DNA from: Acidimicrobiales bacterium
GTDB lineage: Bacteria > Actinomycetota > Acidimicrobiia > Acidimicrobiales > RAAP-2
DNA length: 45,946 bases
Assembly: GCA_025449805.1 (NCBI GenBank)
Contig: JANWIR010000035.1
Location: 1-45,946, forward strand
Direction of reading: 5' to 3'
Shown here: in pieces, positions 9,296 through 18,465 of the stretch
How the letters are laid out: every line of letters begins with the position of its first letter
Numbering within the stretch: position 1 is the stretch's first letter
Made by a program: the position numbers and the translations under genes
The notes under the pieces: generated by a model
What the model was told of the DNA's origin: nothing
What the model saw: the letters and a program-made list of their open reading frames with translations, nothing else
The model's database searches: none

Positions 9296-10385
9296 TCACG
9301 GGACCCATCTCGTCACGCGACACGTGACGCCGTCCACCGACCGAGCGCGGTTTGCCGATCGGCGGGTCGACCGGATCACCGTCGTACTCGGGCACCGTCG
9401 CCTCGGGGGAACTGGGCCACATCTCGAGACCCAAGTCCGGTCCGCGCGTCGGCGGCGCTGGGGGGCCGACGTCAGGTCGGAGGTACTCGACCGCGCTCGC
9501 GTACGGGGAGGCACCCATCATCGCGCCGGCGCGCGTGGCGCGACCGCGCAGTCCCTCGACCGCGTGCAACGCCGAGTGTTCCACGATCGGCACGACGCGC
9601 AAGATCACGAACGGCGACGCCGCCGCGAGCACCAAGGTAACCAGACCAATCACGACGCCGGTCGCGCCACCGCCTTGCACCTCAGCGAGGCCGAGCACCA
9701 GCGTCAAGATGATGATCAACTTCGACGCCGCCACGGCGACGAAGGTCTCCAGCAGCCGCCAGCCGATTCGCCGGAGCGACGCGAACGTCGCGAGGGGCAC
9801 CACGAGCGGGGCAGTCACGAGTAACAAGGCGAGCAACACGTCACGCACGATGAGTTCGCACCACAACAGCCACGTCCCAATCGCCAAACCACTGGCAATC
9901 ACGAAGAGGCCAAAGCCCGGCACGTTCGCCGTCAGGTTGGTCACGCCCATCACGAGCTGATGTTCCGACGCGACCACGCCACTGGCCGAGGTCGAACTGA
10001 TCTGGTTGACCGCCTCGAGCACGATCAGCGCGAGGGGCCGCGCGAGAACCACGCCCGCCACGCAGGCCGGCAGCACGCCAAAGTACTCACGCCACAGTCG
10101 CGCCGGCTCAGCGAGACGGAGGGCGTGGATGGTCGACACCATCAATCCCACCGCGAGCAGCGCCGGGGACACGACCTCGAGCGCCGCGTAGGGACCGGCC
10201 GTGGCCCGAAGGACGAGTCGCGGATCACTGAGCGACGTCAAGATCCGACCACTCGCGCTGAAGAGCCACTGCACGCTCGCGAGTATCCAACTCGTCCACG
10301 CGTTAAAGAAGTCGGCGAAGGTCGCCTTCGCCAGGGAGCCGGCCACGCACCCCACCGGCGCTAAGAAGCAGGCCAAATGGTTCAT
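9273..10385 (-). CDS. VirB6/TrbL-like polytopic membrane protein
   Basis: Multiple hydrophobic helices, e.g. VSPALLAVGLMVSTIHALRL, LACVAGVVLARPLALIVLEAVN, FETFVAVAASKLIIILTLVLGLAEVQGGGATGVVIGLVTLVLAAASPFVILRVVP; Pro/Gly-rich C-terminal tail. Confidence 0.7.
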   Translation of the reverse strand: MNHLACFLAPVGCVAGSLAKATFADFFNAWTSWILASVQWLFSASGRILTSLSDPRLVLRATAGPYAALEVVSPALLAVGLMVSTIHALRLAEPARLWREYFGVLPACVAGVVLARPLALIVLEAVNQISSTSASGVVASEHQLVMGVTNLTANVPGFGLFVIASGLAIGTWLLWCELIVRDVLLALLLVTAPLVVPLATFASLRRIGWRLLETFVAVAASKLIIILTLVLGLAEVQGGGATGVVIGLVTLVLAAASPFVILRVVPIVEHSALHAVEGLRGRATRAGAMMGASPYASAVEYLRPDVGPPAPPTRGPDLGLEMWPSSPEATVPEYDGDPVDPPIGKPRSVGGRRHVSRDEMGPVIGWHFDE

Positions 10386-10669
10386 TAGTGGACCGCCAGA
10401 CCCTTCGTGAAGAAGAAGTTGATGAGGTGCGGGGCGGCGCCGATCAAGATCGCGGCGCCGAGCGAGGTCAACACCGCTCGGCGGCCCTGGGCGGACTGGT
10501 GCATGTTTTGGGTGTGACTACCGAGTGCCCACAGACCCGCGCCGAGCACCAGCGCGATACAGGCACCCACCAGCGCCCAGCCCGCGATGCCGTTCGCGAG
10601 CTCTTGCAGCACCGCACTACCGGGCAGATTCGTGGTGGTGGGACTATTGGGCAGATCAACGAGTAACAC
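10385..10669 (-). CDS. VirB2-like small membrane protein (candidate pilin)
   Basis: 94 aa; two hydrophobic helices (GIAGWALVGACIALVLGAGLWALGS; VLTSLGAAILIGAAPHLINFFF); first gene of the T4SS-like operon. Confidence 0.6.
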   Translation of the reverse strand: MLLVDLPNSPTTTNLPGSAVLQELANGIAGWALVGACIALVLGAGLWALGSHTQNMHQSAQGRRAVLTSLGAAILIGAAPHLINFFFTKGLAVH

Positions 10670-10745
10670 GGGAACCCACTTTCTTTGAGGGGCTCACAAC
10701 GGTCGCTGGCGCGCGGGCGTGAAGTGCGTCTGCGAGAATGGAGCC

Positions 10746-12044
10746 GTGCTCCTGGTCCTCGGTAAAAACTTCGCGTCTCACTGGCCACCGACGCTGATCT
10801 ACGCCGCGGGTGCGGGGGTGTTACTCGTGGGCGGCCTCTTGGGCATGTTGTTCTATCGCCACCGCGGCCACCGCGCGATCGCCCAGCGCCTCACCGCGCT
10901 CGGATCGCGCTTGGGGGTCGATCCGCACGACGACCGCGGCAAGGTCGAGTCCGCGTTGAACTACCTCGAAGAGGTCACGAGTGCCGCCACCACCGCGGTC
11001 AGTGAGTCCAGCGCCGAGTCGGTACGACTCCGCCGCTCCCTCGATTCGCTACCGCTCGGTCTGGTGCTCTGCGACGAAAGTGGCGCCGTTTTGTTCCGCA
11101 ATCACCAAGCCGAGCAGCTCATGGCGAGCCGCTACGGCGAAGCTATCGCCGCCCAGGCCGTGACCGAAGTGCTCGCCGAGAGCTGGCACCAAGGCGTCGC
11201 CGAGCGCACGATTGACATCTACGGCCCGCCGCGGCGCACGTTGACCATTCGCGCAACCGTCATTGACGACGGTCGTCGCTCACTGGGCGTGCTCGCGGTG
11301 ATCGAGGACGTCTCGGAACGCCGTCGCCTCGAGGACATCCGCCGCGACTTCATCGCGAACGTTTCGCACGAGCTCAAGACACCCATGGGCGCCCTCGGCC
11401 TCTTGGCCGAGACCCTGCAGTTTGAACGCGACCCCACGGTGGCCCAGCGGTTGGCCGAGCGCATTAACTCCGAAGCCTTTCGCGTGAATCGCATCATCGA
11501 AGACCTCCTGGACCTTTCGCGCATCGAGAGCCAGGGCTCACCGAGCCGCGAACCAGTTTCGGTAGTGCTCATCGTCGCCGACGCCATCGAGCGCATCCGC
11601 ACCGCCGCCGAGCAACACGGCATCAAGGTCCACTTTGAGGAACCGCCGGACAATCCCGTGGTCTTTGGCGATCGACGCCAACTGACCTCGGCCATCCACG
11701 CGCTGCTCGAAAACGCGGTCGTCTACTCCCCGCGCGACGGGGTCGTCGATCTCGAGATCACGCGCGTCGACGCGAGCACGACCGACGAGGGTGACGTGAT
11801 CGGACCCTGGGTCCACGTCAGCATTCGCGACCGCGGGGTCGGTATCCCCGCGAAGGACTTAGAGCGAATCTTCGAACGCTTCTACCGCGTTGATCCCGGT
11901 CGCGCGCGCGAAACCGGGGGCACCGGCCTCGGGCTCTCCATCGTGCGCCACGTGGCACAAAATCACGGGGGGTCGGTGATCGTTGACTCGCGCGAGGGTG
12001 AAGGCTCCACCTTCACCTTGGAACTCCCGGCGAACCAGTTGTGA
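10746..12044 (+). CDS. senX3: Sensor histidine kinase SenX3/PhoR-like
   Basis: TM helix, PAS-like domain, RRDFIANVSHELKTPMGALGLLAETL H-box, GDRRQLTSAIHALLENAVVYSP N-box, GGTGLGLSIVRHVAQNHGG G-box. GTG at 10746 preferred over 10719. Confidence 0.88.
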   Translation: MLLVLGKNFASHWPPTLIYAAGAGVLLVGGLLGMLFYRHRGHRAIAQRLTALGSRLGVDPHDDRGKVESALNYLEEVTSAATTAVSESSAESVRLRRSLDSLPLGLVLCDESGAVLFRNHQAEQLMASRYGEAIAAQAVTEVLAESWHQGVAERTIDIYGPPRRTLTIRATVIDDGRRSLGVLAVIEDVSERRRLEDIRRDFIANVSHELKTPMGALGLLAETLQFERDPTVAQRLAERINSEAFRVNRIIEDLLDLSRIESQGSPSREPVSVVLIVADAIERIRTAAEQHGIKVHFEEPPDNPVVFGDRRQLTSAIHALLENAVVYSPRDGVVDLEITRVDASTTDEGDVIGPWVHVSIRDRGVGIPAKDLERIFERFYRVDPGRARETGGTGLGLSIVRHVAQNHGGSVIVDSREGEGSTFTLELPANQL

Positions 12045-12766
12045 GTAAGTCCAAGTCGCACGAACGCCGCACTCGCGTGCTGGTGGTCGAGGACGAGGAG
12101 TCCTTCATTGAAGCTTTGACGATTGGTCTCGACCGCGAAGGGTTTGACGCCACGATCGCGCGCGACGGACAAGAGGCCCTGGCCACCTTTGAGGAAGGTC
12201 GCTTCGACGTGATCTTGCTCGACTTGATGTTGCCCAAGCTCTCGGGTCTTGACGTGTGTCGCTCCATTCGCGAATCGAGTGACGTGCCGATCATCATCGT
12301 CAGCGCCAAGGGTGAAGAGGTCGATATGGTGCTCATGCTCGAAGTCGGGGCCGATGACTACGTGACGAAGCCTTACCGCCTTCGCGAACTCGTCGCGCGC
12401 ATCCGCGCGGTGTTGCGTCGACGCGAAGCGCCCACCGTCTACGAAGAGAGTGACGTGCTGGCCTTTGGTGCGCTACGCATGGAGCTCGACGCGCGACGCT
12501 GCTTCGTGAACGACGAAGAGATCAAGTTGCGCAAAAAGGAGTTCGCGCTGCTGCGTCTCTTGCTCGAGAATCCCGGCCGGGTCCTCACGCGTGACGTGTT
12601 GATCGATCGCGTCTGGGGCAGTGACTACGTCGGCGACACCAAGACGCTCGACGTGCACATCAAACGCCTGCGCTCGCTCATTGAAGAGGACCCGAAGAAC
12701 CCCGAGCTCATCTCCACCGTGCGTGGGGTCGGCTACCGCTTCGAGATCACGAAGCCTTCGCCGTAA
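12041..12766 (+). CDS. regX3: OmpR/PhoB-family response regulator RegX3-like
   Basis: RVLVVEDEESFIEAL...DVILLDLMLPKLSGLDVCR...IIIVSAKGEE...GADDYVTKPY; winged-helix C-terminus DTKTLDVHIKRLRSLIEEDP...ISTVRGVGYRFE. Confidence 0.93.
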   Translation: MSKSKSHERRTRVLVVEDEESFIEALTIGLDREGFDATIARDGQEALATFEEGRFDVILLDLMLPKLSGLDVCRSIRESSDVPIIIVSAKGEEVDMVLMLEVGADDYVTKPYRLRELVARIRAVLRRREAPTVYEESDVLAFGALRMELDARRCFVNDEEIKLRKKEFALLRLLLENPGRVLTRDVLIDRVWGSDYVGDTKTLDVHIKRLRSLIEEDPKNPELISTVRGVGYRFEITKPSP

Positions 12767-14054
12767 GGCGGGTGCGACCCCCGAGATACGGGCTCAGCAC
12801 CTCGGGCAGTTGTACCGATCCGTCCGGCTGGCGATACGTCTCGACGAGCGCCGCCCAGATGCGCGCCCAGGCGAGCGCCGAGCCATTCACCGTGTGCACC
12901 AGGGCCGTTGTGCCGTCGCTACGGCGATAGCGCACGTTGGCCCGGCGTGCTTGGTAGTCCCGGAACCACGACACCGACGAGACCTCGAGCCAGCGATCGA
13001 CACCCGGACTAAATACTTCGAGGTCGATGGTTCGCGCCGAGGACGACCCGAGGTCGCCCGTGCACAGGCGCAACAGTCGATAGGTCAGACCCAGTGAGCG
13101 CAGGAGGGCCTCGGCGCGCGCGAGGATGTCGGCGTGCGCCGCGTCGGCCTGCTCGGGGGTGCAGTAGGCGAACAGCTCGACCTTGTCAAACTCGTGCACG
13201 CGCAAAAGTCCGCGCGTGTCGCGCCCGGCGGCGCCGGCCTCACGACGAAAGCAGGCCGTCTGGGCGGTCAGGCGAATGGGCAGGCGCGCCTCGTCCAAGA
13301 TTTCGCCCCGGTGCATCGAGGTGAGCGGTACTTCAGCCGTGGGAATCGCCCAGAGATCGTCGCGCGGAATCGCGTACATGTCGTCTTGGGACTTGGGCAG
13401 ATGGCCGGTCGAGGTCATGGTCTCGGTGAGGGCGAAACTCGGCGGGCGAATCTCCTCGTAGTCCTCGAGGTGCGCGTCGAGCGCGAAGGCACCGAGTGCG
13501 CGCAGCAGTCGCGCCCCCGCCCCGCGGTACAGAGGGAACATTGATCCCGCGAGGCGCGCGCCCGCCTCGAGGTCCAAGATGCCCAGCTCTTTGCCGACGT
13601 CCCAGTGCGCCACGCGCTGGTGGGGGGCGTACTCGGGAAAGGGTTGTCCCTCGTCCTTACCGACCCACCATCGATCAATCTCGACGTTGTCGTTTTCGTC
13701 AAGACCCTCGGGCACGTCCGGGGCAGGCAGGTTGGGAATCAGTAACAGCGCCTCGCGTAGCGTCGCCGCTACTCGCTCCGTGGCCTCACGGGCCTGCCGC
13801 TCGTCGTCGCCGAGGGCGCGCGAACGCGCGCTCAGGCCGTCGGCCCGCGCGACGTCCTGGTCGCGCCGGGCCTCGCCCACTTGGCGCGAAAGATCCTTGA
13901 TCTCGGCGCGCAAGCTCTCAGCCTCTTGCAGTAACCGACGATGCTCGACGTCGAGCACGATGATCTCGTCCAGCGTGGCGCTCGAGACACCCCGCCGCGC
14001 AAGGGCGGCCTTCACTTCGTCGGGTTCACGGCGCAGTTGGACCAGGTCAATCAC
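12747..14054 (-). CDS. serS: Seryl-tRNA synthetase
   Basis: MIDLVQLRREPDEVKAALARRG; coiled-coil arm; LTAQTACFRREAGAAGRDTRGLLRVHEFDKVELF; NGSALAWARIWAALVETYRQPDGSVQLPEVLSPYLGG. Confidence 0.97.
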   Translation of the reverse strand: MIDLVQLRREPDEVKAALARRGVSSATLDEIIVLDVEHRRLLQEAESLRAEIKDLSRQVGEARRDQDVARADGLSARSRALGDDERQAREATERVAATLREALLLIPNLPAPDVPEGLDENDNVEIDRWWVGKDEGQPFPEYAPHQRVAHWDVGKELGILDLEAGARLAGSMFPLYRGAGARLLRALGAFALDAHLEDYEEIRPPSFALTETMTSTGHLPKSQDDMYAIPRDDLWAIPTAEVPLTSMHRGEILDEARLPIRLTAQTACFRREAGAAGRDTRGLLRVHEFDKVELFAYCTPEQADAAHADILARAEALLRSLGLTYRLLRLCTGDLGSSSARTIDLEVFSPGVDRWLEVSSVSWFRDYQARRANVRYRRSDGTTALVHTVNGSALAWARIWAALVETYRQPDGSVQLPEVLSPYLGGRTRLTAKAS

Positions 14055-14113
14055 GCTGCCAGCCTACCGAGGGGCGTTCGGGGGTTCGGGCGAAGCGTCT
14101 AGTTTGGCTACTC

Positions 14114-15025
14114 GTGAGCCACGCCCTCGACGTCGTCAATCTTCGGGTTCGTTTTGGCGCGCTGGACGCGGTCGACGACGTGACGCTGCACTGTGACTAC
14201 GGCGAAGTCGTCGCACTCTTAGGTCCGAACGGGGCCGGCAAGACCACGTTGGTGGAGACGGTGCTCGGCTTTCGTTCGCCCACCTCGGGCACCGTGCGCG
14301 TGCACGGACTCGACCCCACGCGCGATCACCACGAGATGACCGTGCGCACCGGCGCTCTCTTACAACGCGGTGGTGTCTGGTTTCCCATGTCCCCACGTGA
14401 CGTCCTTCGCCTCACCGCGTCGTACTACGACGCGCCGCGCTCACCCGATGAACTGCTGGAACTCTTAGCGCTGCGTCACTGTGCCAAGACCCCCTGGCGT
14501 CGGCTAAGCGGCGGCGAACAACAGCGCACCCTCCTCGCGTTGGCCCTCCTCGGAAGGCCGCGCGCGCTGCTTCTCGACGAACCAACCACGGCCGTTGACC
14601 CCGAAGGTCGCCAGGTCATTCGTGACATCATTCGCGCCGAGCGCGACCGCGGGTGCGCGCTGCTGCTGACGACGCACGAGTTGGTCGAGGCCGAACGCCT
14701 GTGCGACCGATTGGTCGTCATGCATCGCGGCAGCGTCCTCGCGCAAGGAACCCTCGACGAGCTCGCGGGCGCACCGGAGATGATCGTCGAACTTTCCGGC
14801 GAGGTCGACGCGACGGCCGTCGCGACGCTGTTGCACTGCCCCGTGACGCAGGAAAACCCGCGCACCGTGCGCTGTCAGGTCGCCTCGACGCCCGCTCGGC
14901 TCAGTGCGCTCAACGCGTTCTTAAGTGCGCGCGACGTGACGATTCTTTCCCTACGCACCCGTGCGTCGCTCGAGGAGCGCTACCTCGAGCTGGTCGCCGA
15001 CGAGAAGACGAGGACGCGCTCGTGA
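14114..15025 (+). CDS. ABC transporter ATP-binding protein
   Basis: LLGPNGAGKTTLVETVLGF (Walker A), LSGGEQQRTLLALALLGRPRALLLDEPTTAVDPEGRQ. Confidence 0.95.
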   Translation: MSHALDVVNLRVRFGALDAVDDVTLHCDYGEVVALLGPNGAGKTTLVETVLGFRSPTSGTVRVHGLDPTRDHHEMTVRTGALLQRGGVWFPMSPRDVLRLTASYYDAPRSPDELLELLALRHCAKTPWRRLSGGEQQRTLLALALLGRPRALLLDEPTTAVDPEGRQVIRDIIRAERDRGCALLLTTHELVEAERLCDRLVVMHRGSVLAQGTLDELAGAPEMIVELSGEVDATAVATLLHCPVTQENPRTVRCQVASTPARLSALNAFLSARDVTILSLRTRASLEERYLELVADEKTRTRS

Positions 15026-15750
15026 AAACGTGGTGGGCGCAGACCCGCGCCGAGGTCTCGATGACCATTCGCCGGGGTGAGACGTTATTGCTCACGATCG
15101 GGATTCCGGTCGTGCTGCTGGTCTTCTTCACCCAGACCCACGTGGTGAGTGCGCCGGGGCGTCGCGTCGACTTCATCACGCCGGGAATCCTCGCACTCTG
15201 CGTCATGTCCACGGCCCTCGTCGCCCTGTCAATCGCGACGGGCTTCGAACGTAACTTTGGGGTGCTGCGGCGATTGCACGTCACCCCGCTCGGCCGCGCG
15301 CAGCTCATCGCCGCCAAGATCGCTGGTGTGCTCGTCACCGAAGTGCTGCAGATCGTCGTGCTGAGTGCGGTGGCCCTCGGGCTCGGCTGGCACCCCCGAG
15401 GCGCGACGATCGGCGCGCTCGCCGTCGCGGGCGCACTGCTCGTAGGTACCGCGGGCTGTGCCGGCATCGGCCTCGCCCTGGCTGGTCGGTTGCGCGCGGA
15501 AGTCAACCTCGCCGCGAGCAACGGCCTCTACCTCGTGTTGTTACTGCTTTCGGGCATCGTGGTGCCGCTCAGCTCACTACCCGAAGTCGTCCAACGTGTT
15601 GTGGTCGCGCTGCCCTCGGGCGCAATGGCCGAGGGACTGCGTCGAGTCCTCGAACACGGCAACCTGCCGAGCGCCGGAGACTGGCTCAGCTTGGGACTTT
15701 GGGCCGTCGTCGCGCCGGCGATCGCCGCGCGCACCTTTCGCTTCGATTAA
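15022..15750 (+). CDS. ABC-2 type transporter permease
   Basis: VKTWWAQTRAEVSMTIRRGETLLLTIGIPVVLLVFFTQTH...; six hydrophobic segments; GTG at 15022 overlaps the ATPase stop (GTGA). ORF track start at 14653 is too far upstream. Confidence 0.9.
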   Translation: MKTWWAQTRAEVSMTIRRGETLLLTIGIPVVLLVFFTQTHVVSAPGRRVDFITPGILALCVMSTALVALSIATGFERNFGVLRRLHVTPLGRAQLIAAKIAGVLVTEVLQIVVLSAVALGLGWHPRGATIGALAVAGALLVGTAGCAGIGLALAGRLRAEVNLAASNGLYLVLLLLSGIVVPLSSLPEVVQRVVVALPSGAMAEGLRRVLEHGNLPSAGDWLSLGLWAVVAPAIAARTFRFD

Positions 15751-16328
15751 GCGCCGAGACGCAGCAGTCCGGCCTTTAACTGCTGCACTGGAATCGCGCC
15801 AAAGTAGACCTGCTGCACCACGCCCTGGGCGTTGACGAACACCGTTTCGGGGATCTGACCAAAACCAAAGAGCCCGGCGGTAATCGAGAAATTGGGATCG
15901 GTAGCGACCGCGAAGTGCACACCCGACTTGCGCACGAAGTGCAACCCGGCGGCGTTCGCGTCGCTAACGTCCACACCCACCACGCGGACGTGGCCCGTGG
16001 GGTGCGCGTCGAGGTACGCGGCGACTTTCGGTAGTTCCTTCTGACAGGGCCCGCACCAACTTGCGAAGAAGATCACCACGCCCGGGTGGCCGCTGGCCCA
16101 CGGCGCGTGCACCGTCGCACCGGTCAGTCCCGCCGTCGAAAAGGCCTTCACGTGTTTTCCCACCAGCGCACTCGGGGGCAACGCGCCCGAGGGCGCGTTG
16201 GCGTTGCGCGTGCTCGTCAGAAACGACACAGTGACGATGAGCACAATCGCCACCGTGGTCCCGATGCCCAGGGAGACGAACATCATCGGTGACGGGCGGC
16301 CCCGCGGCGGCTTAGTGGTATCGGACAA
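15747..16328 (-). CDS. Membrane-anchored TlpA/ResA-like thiol-disulfide oxidoreductase
   Basis: N-terminal TM anchor; VVIFFASWCGPCQKELPKVAAYLDAHP thioredoxin CGPC motif. Confidence 0.9.
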   Translation of the reverse strand: MSDTTKPPRGRPSPMMFVSLGIGTTVAIVLIVTVSFLTSTRNANAPSGALPPSALVGKHVKAFSTAGLTGATVHAPWASGHPGVVIFFASWCGPCQKELPKVAAYLDAHPTGHVRVVGVDVSDANAAGLHFVRKSGVHFAVATDPNFSITAGLFGFGQIPETVFVNAQGVVQQVYFGAIPVQQLKAGLLRLGA

Positions 16329-17226
16329 GGACGTCGACGGCCATCACGAGAAAGAGGGCTGACAGGTACGTAATGGAGTAGTGAAAGAGCCGCATCGCCT
16401 CGGCGACGTCGGCGACGCCACTGCGCGCGTGGCGGTAGAGCAACAGGGCGTAGAAGGTGAAGACACCACCGAGCACCATTGAACTGACGGCGTAGATCCA
16501 GCCCAGGTGGGCGGACGGCCCAATGAGGACCGTGAGTGCCCACATCAAGACGGAGTAAATCAAGATCTCGAGCGTGGTGCGCCGAAGCGACGCCACCACG
16601 GGCATCATCGGCACGTTGGCCGCCTGGTAATCGTCGCGGTAGCGCACGGCGAGGGCCCAAAAGTGCGGGGGCGTCCAGATGAAGATGACCAAGAACAACA
16701 GCACCGGCGTCCAGCCCAACGAATTGGTCACGGCCGACCAACCAATCAAGACCGGCACGGCACCCGCGGCGCCGCCGATCACGATGTTCTGTTTGGAGCG
16801 GCGCTTCAAGATCAAGGTGTAGATCACGACGTAGAAGGCGGTGGCCGACATCGCGAGCCAGGCCGAGAGTTGGTTCACCCAGATCGCGAGGACCGCGAAC
16901 GCGACGATTTCGAGGGCGACCGCAAAGACGGTGGCCGCGCGTGGCGTCATGACGCCCGTGACCAGTGGACGTCGCTTCGTTCGCTCCATCACCGCGTCGA
17001 TATCGCGGTCGATCACCATGTTGAACGCGTTGGCCCCGCCCGCGGCGAGCGTGCCACCAATCAAGGTCGCCACGACGAGCCAGAGGCCGGGAATACCCTT
17101 GGCGGCGACCACCATTGTTGGAATCGTCGTCACCAGCAACAGTTCGATTATTCGCGGCTTGGTCAGCGCGACGTAGCCCTTGAGGACGTCGCGCGTCGAG
17201 ATTGAGGTTGGCGCCGTGATTGTCAC
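16312..17226 (-). CDS. ctaB: Protoheme IX farnesyltransferase
   Basis: VTITAPTSISTRDVLKGYVALTKPRIIELLLVTTIPTMVVA...GGANAFNMVIDRDIDAVMERTKRRPLVTG; GTG at 17226 likely start. Confidence 0.95.
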   Translation of the reverse strand: MTITAPTSISTRDVLKGYVALTKPRIIELLLVTTIPTMVVAAKGIPGLWLVVATLIGGTLAAGGANAFNMVIDRDIDAVMERTKRRPLVTGVMTPRAATVFAVALEIVAFAVLAIWVNQLSAWLAMSATAFYVVIYTLILKRRSKQNIVIGGAAGAVPVLIGWSAVTNSLGWTPVLLFLVIFIWTPPHFWALAVRYRDDYQAANVPMMPVVASLRRTTLEILIYSVLMWALTVLIGPSAHLGWIYAVSSMVLGGVFTFYALLLYRHARSGVADVAEAMRLFHYSITYLSALFLVMAVDVLVRYH

Positions 17227-17268
17227 TCGGGACAGTCTAGGAGTCGGTACAGTCTCTAGGCTAAGTGA

Positions 17269-18207
17269 GTGCCTCTCTCGAGTACCAGAAAAATAAGTGC
17301 GCCCACATTTCGCTGGTTCGCCTTCGCGTCGTTCCTCGCGATGATCGTCATTGTCCTGACCGGAGCGGCCGTTCGCCTCACCGGATCGGGTCTGGGGTGC
17401 CCCGACTGGCCCACCTGCTTTCAGCACCGTCTAAGTGGTTCGTGGAGCATTCACCCCCTCATTGAGTACTCCAACCGGGTCGTGACGATCGCCCTCGTGC
17501 TGGTCGCGATCGCGACGTTTCTGGCCTCGTTGGCGCGCGACGAACGTCGGCGCGATTTGACCTGGCTCTCCTTCTCGTTGATCTTGGGTGTCATCGGCGA
17601 CGCGGTCTTGGGTGGCTTCGTCGTCTACTCCAAACTGAACCCGTGGCTGGTCTCGACGCACCTGATTCTTTCGCTCGCCATGGTGAGCATCGGCGCGACG
17701 CTCTATCACCATTCCAAGTACGTCTACGGCCCCGGTACGCGCGCCGACGTGCGCGACCCCTACTTCAAGTTGCTCGCGCGCCTGTTGTGGATTCCCTTTT
17801 TCGTACTGGTCGCGACGGGCACCGCGACCACCGGATCGGGTCCGCACGCCGGTTCATTCTCCGGCCAGCTGATCGCGCGCCGACTTCCCTTCGCGCTCTC
17901 GTCGGCCGCCTGGGTGCACTCGCTCGCCGCGGTGCTGTTCATCGGGCTCGTCACCGGTCTGCTCGCCGCCATTTGGCGCAGCGCGGCGCCCACCGCCCTC
18001 AAAACGGGCGTACGGCGACTGGTGTACATCGCCCTCATTCAGGCCGCCATTGGCGCGACCCAGTACCTCACGCACTTACCCGCCTGGTTAGTCGAGCTCC
18101 ACGTCGCGGGCGCGGTCTCCTTGACGATCGGCGTCACCCAGTTCAATCTGCGCCAGTGCGCGCGCGACCGCGTGCCCGGTACGAAGCGCGAGCCCGTGGC
18201 GGCCTAG
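17269..18207 (+). CDS. ctaA: Heme A synthase (COX15/CtaA family)
   Basis: MIVIVLTGAAVRLTGSGLGCPDWPTCFQHRLSGSWSIHPLIEYSNRVVT; 8-TM pattern; divergent from ctaB. Confidence 0.93.
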   Translation: MPLSSTRKISAPTFRWFAFASFLAMIVIVLTGAAVRLTGSGLGCPDWPTCFQHRLSGSWSIHPLIEYSNRVVTIALVLVAIATFLASLARDERRRDLTWLSFSLILGVIGDAVLGGFVVYSKLNPWLVSTHLILSLAMVSIGATLYHHSKYVYGPGTRADVRDPYFKLLARLLWIPFFVLVATGTATTGSGPHAGSFSGQLIARRLPFALSSAAWVHSLAAVLFIGLVTGLLAAIWRSAAPTALKTGVRRLVYIALIQAAIGATQYLTHLPAWLVELHVAGAVSLTIGVTQFNLRQCARDRVPGTKREPVAA

Positions 18208-18279
18208 AAAGGGTCCTTAGTCCCTAGTGCGGGGCGATCACCGTCGGCCAGAATCGTCACAGACCCCAGGGAGGGATAC

Positions 18280-18465
18280 GTGATGCACTGGTTCAACACC
18301 GTAGGCGCCTTGATAAACCTCGACCATCCGGGTCACTTCTTGCACTGGCACTTCATCGAGGTCAGCGTCGCCAACGCCGTGGTGATGATCGTGATGGTGG
18401 CGACCTTCGTCGTGGCGCTCCTCGCCCCCTTCCCCGGCCGCCGTAGCCGTAAGGAGAACCGATGA
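18280..18465 (+). CDS. Small His-rich single-pass membrane protein upstream of cytochrome b
   Basis: MMHWFNTVGALINLDHPGHFLHWHFIEVSVANAVVMIVMVATFVVALLAPFPGRRSRKENR; preceded by GGGAGG; overlaps the next start by 4 nt. Confidence 0.75.
   Translation: MMHWFNTVGALINLDHPGHFLHWHFIEVSVANAVVMIVMVATFVVALLAPFPGRRSRKENR

Noticed and set aside
8375-9640. 421-aa plus-strand ORF opposite the T4SS-like genes
   Set aside because: Arg/His/Pro/Ala-rich, no recognisable motif; high-GC antisense shadow of clear minus-strand coding genes.
14653-15021. Upstream extension of the ABC permease ORF
   Set aside because: Overlaps the ATPase in another frame with Arg-rich non-protein-like sequence; GTG at 15022 with GTGA overlap is the natural start.
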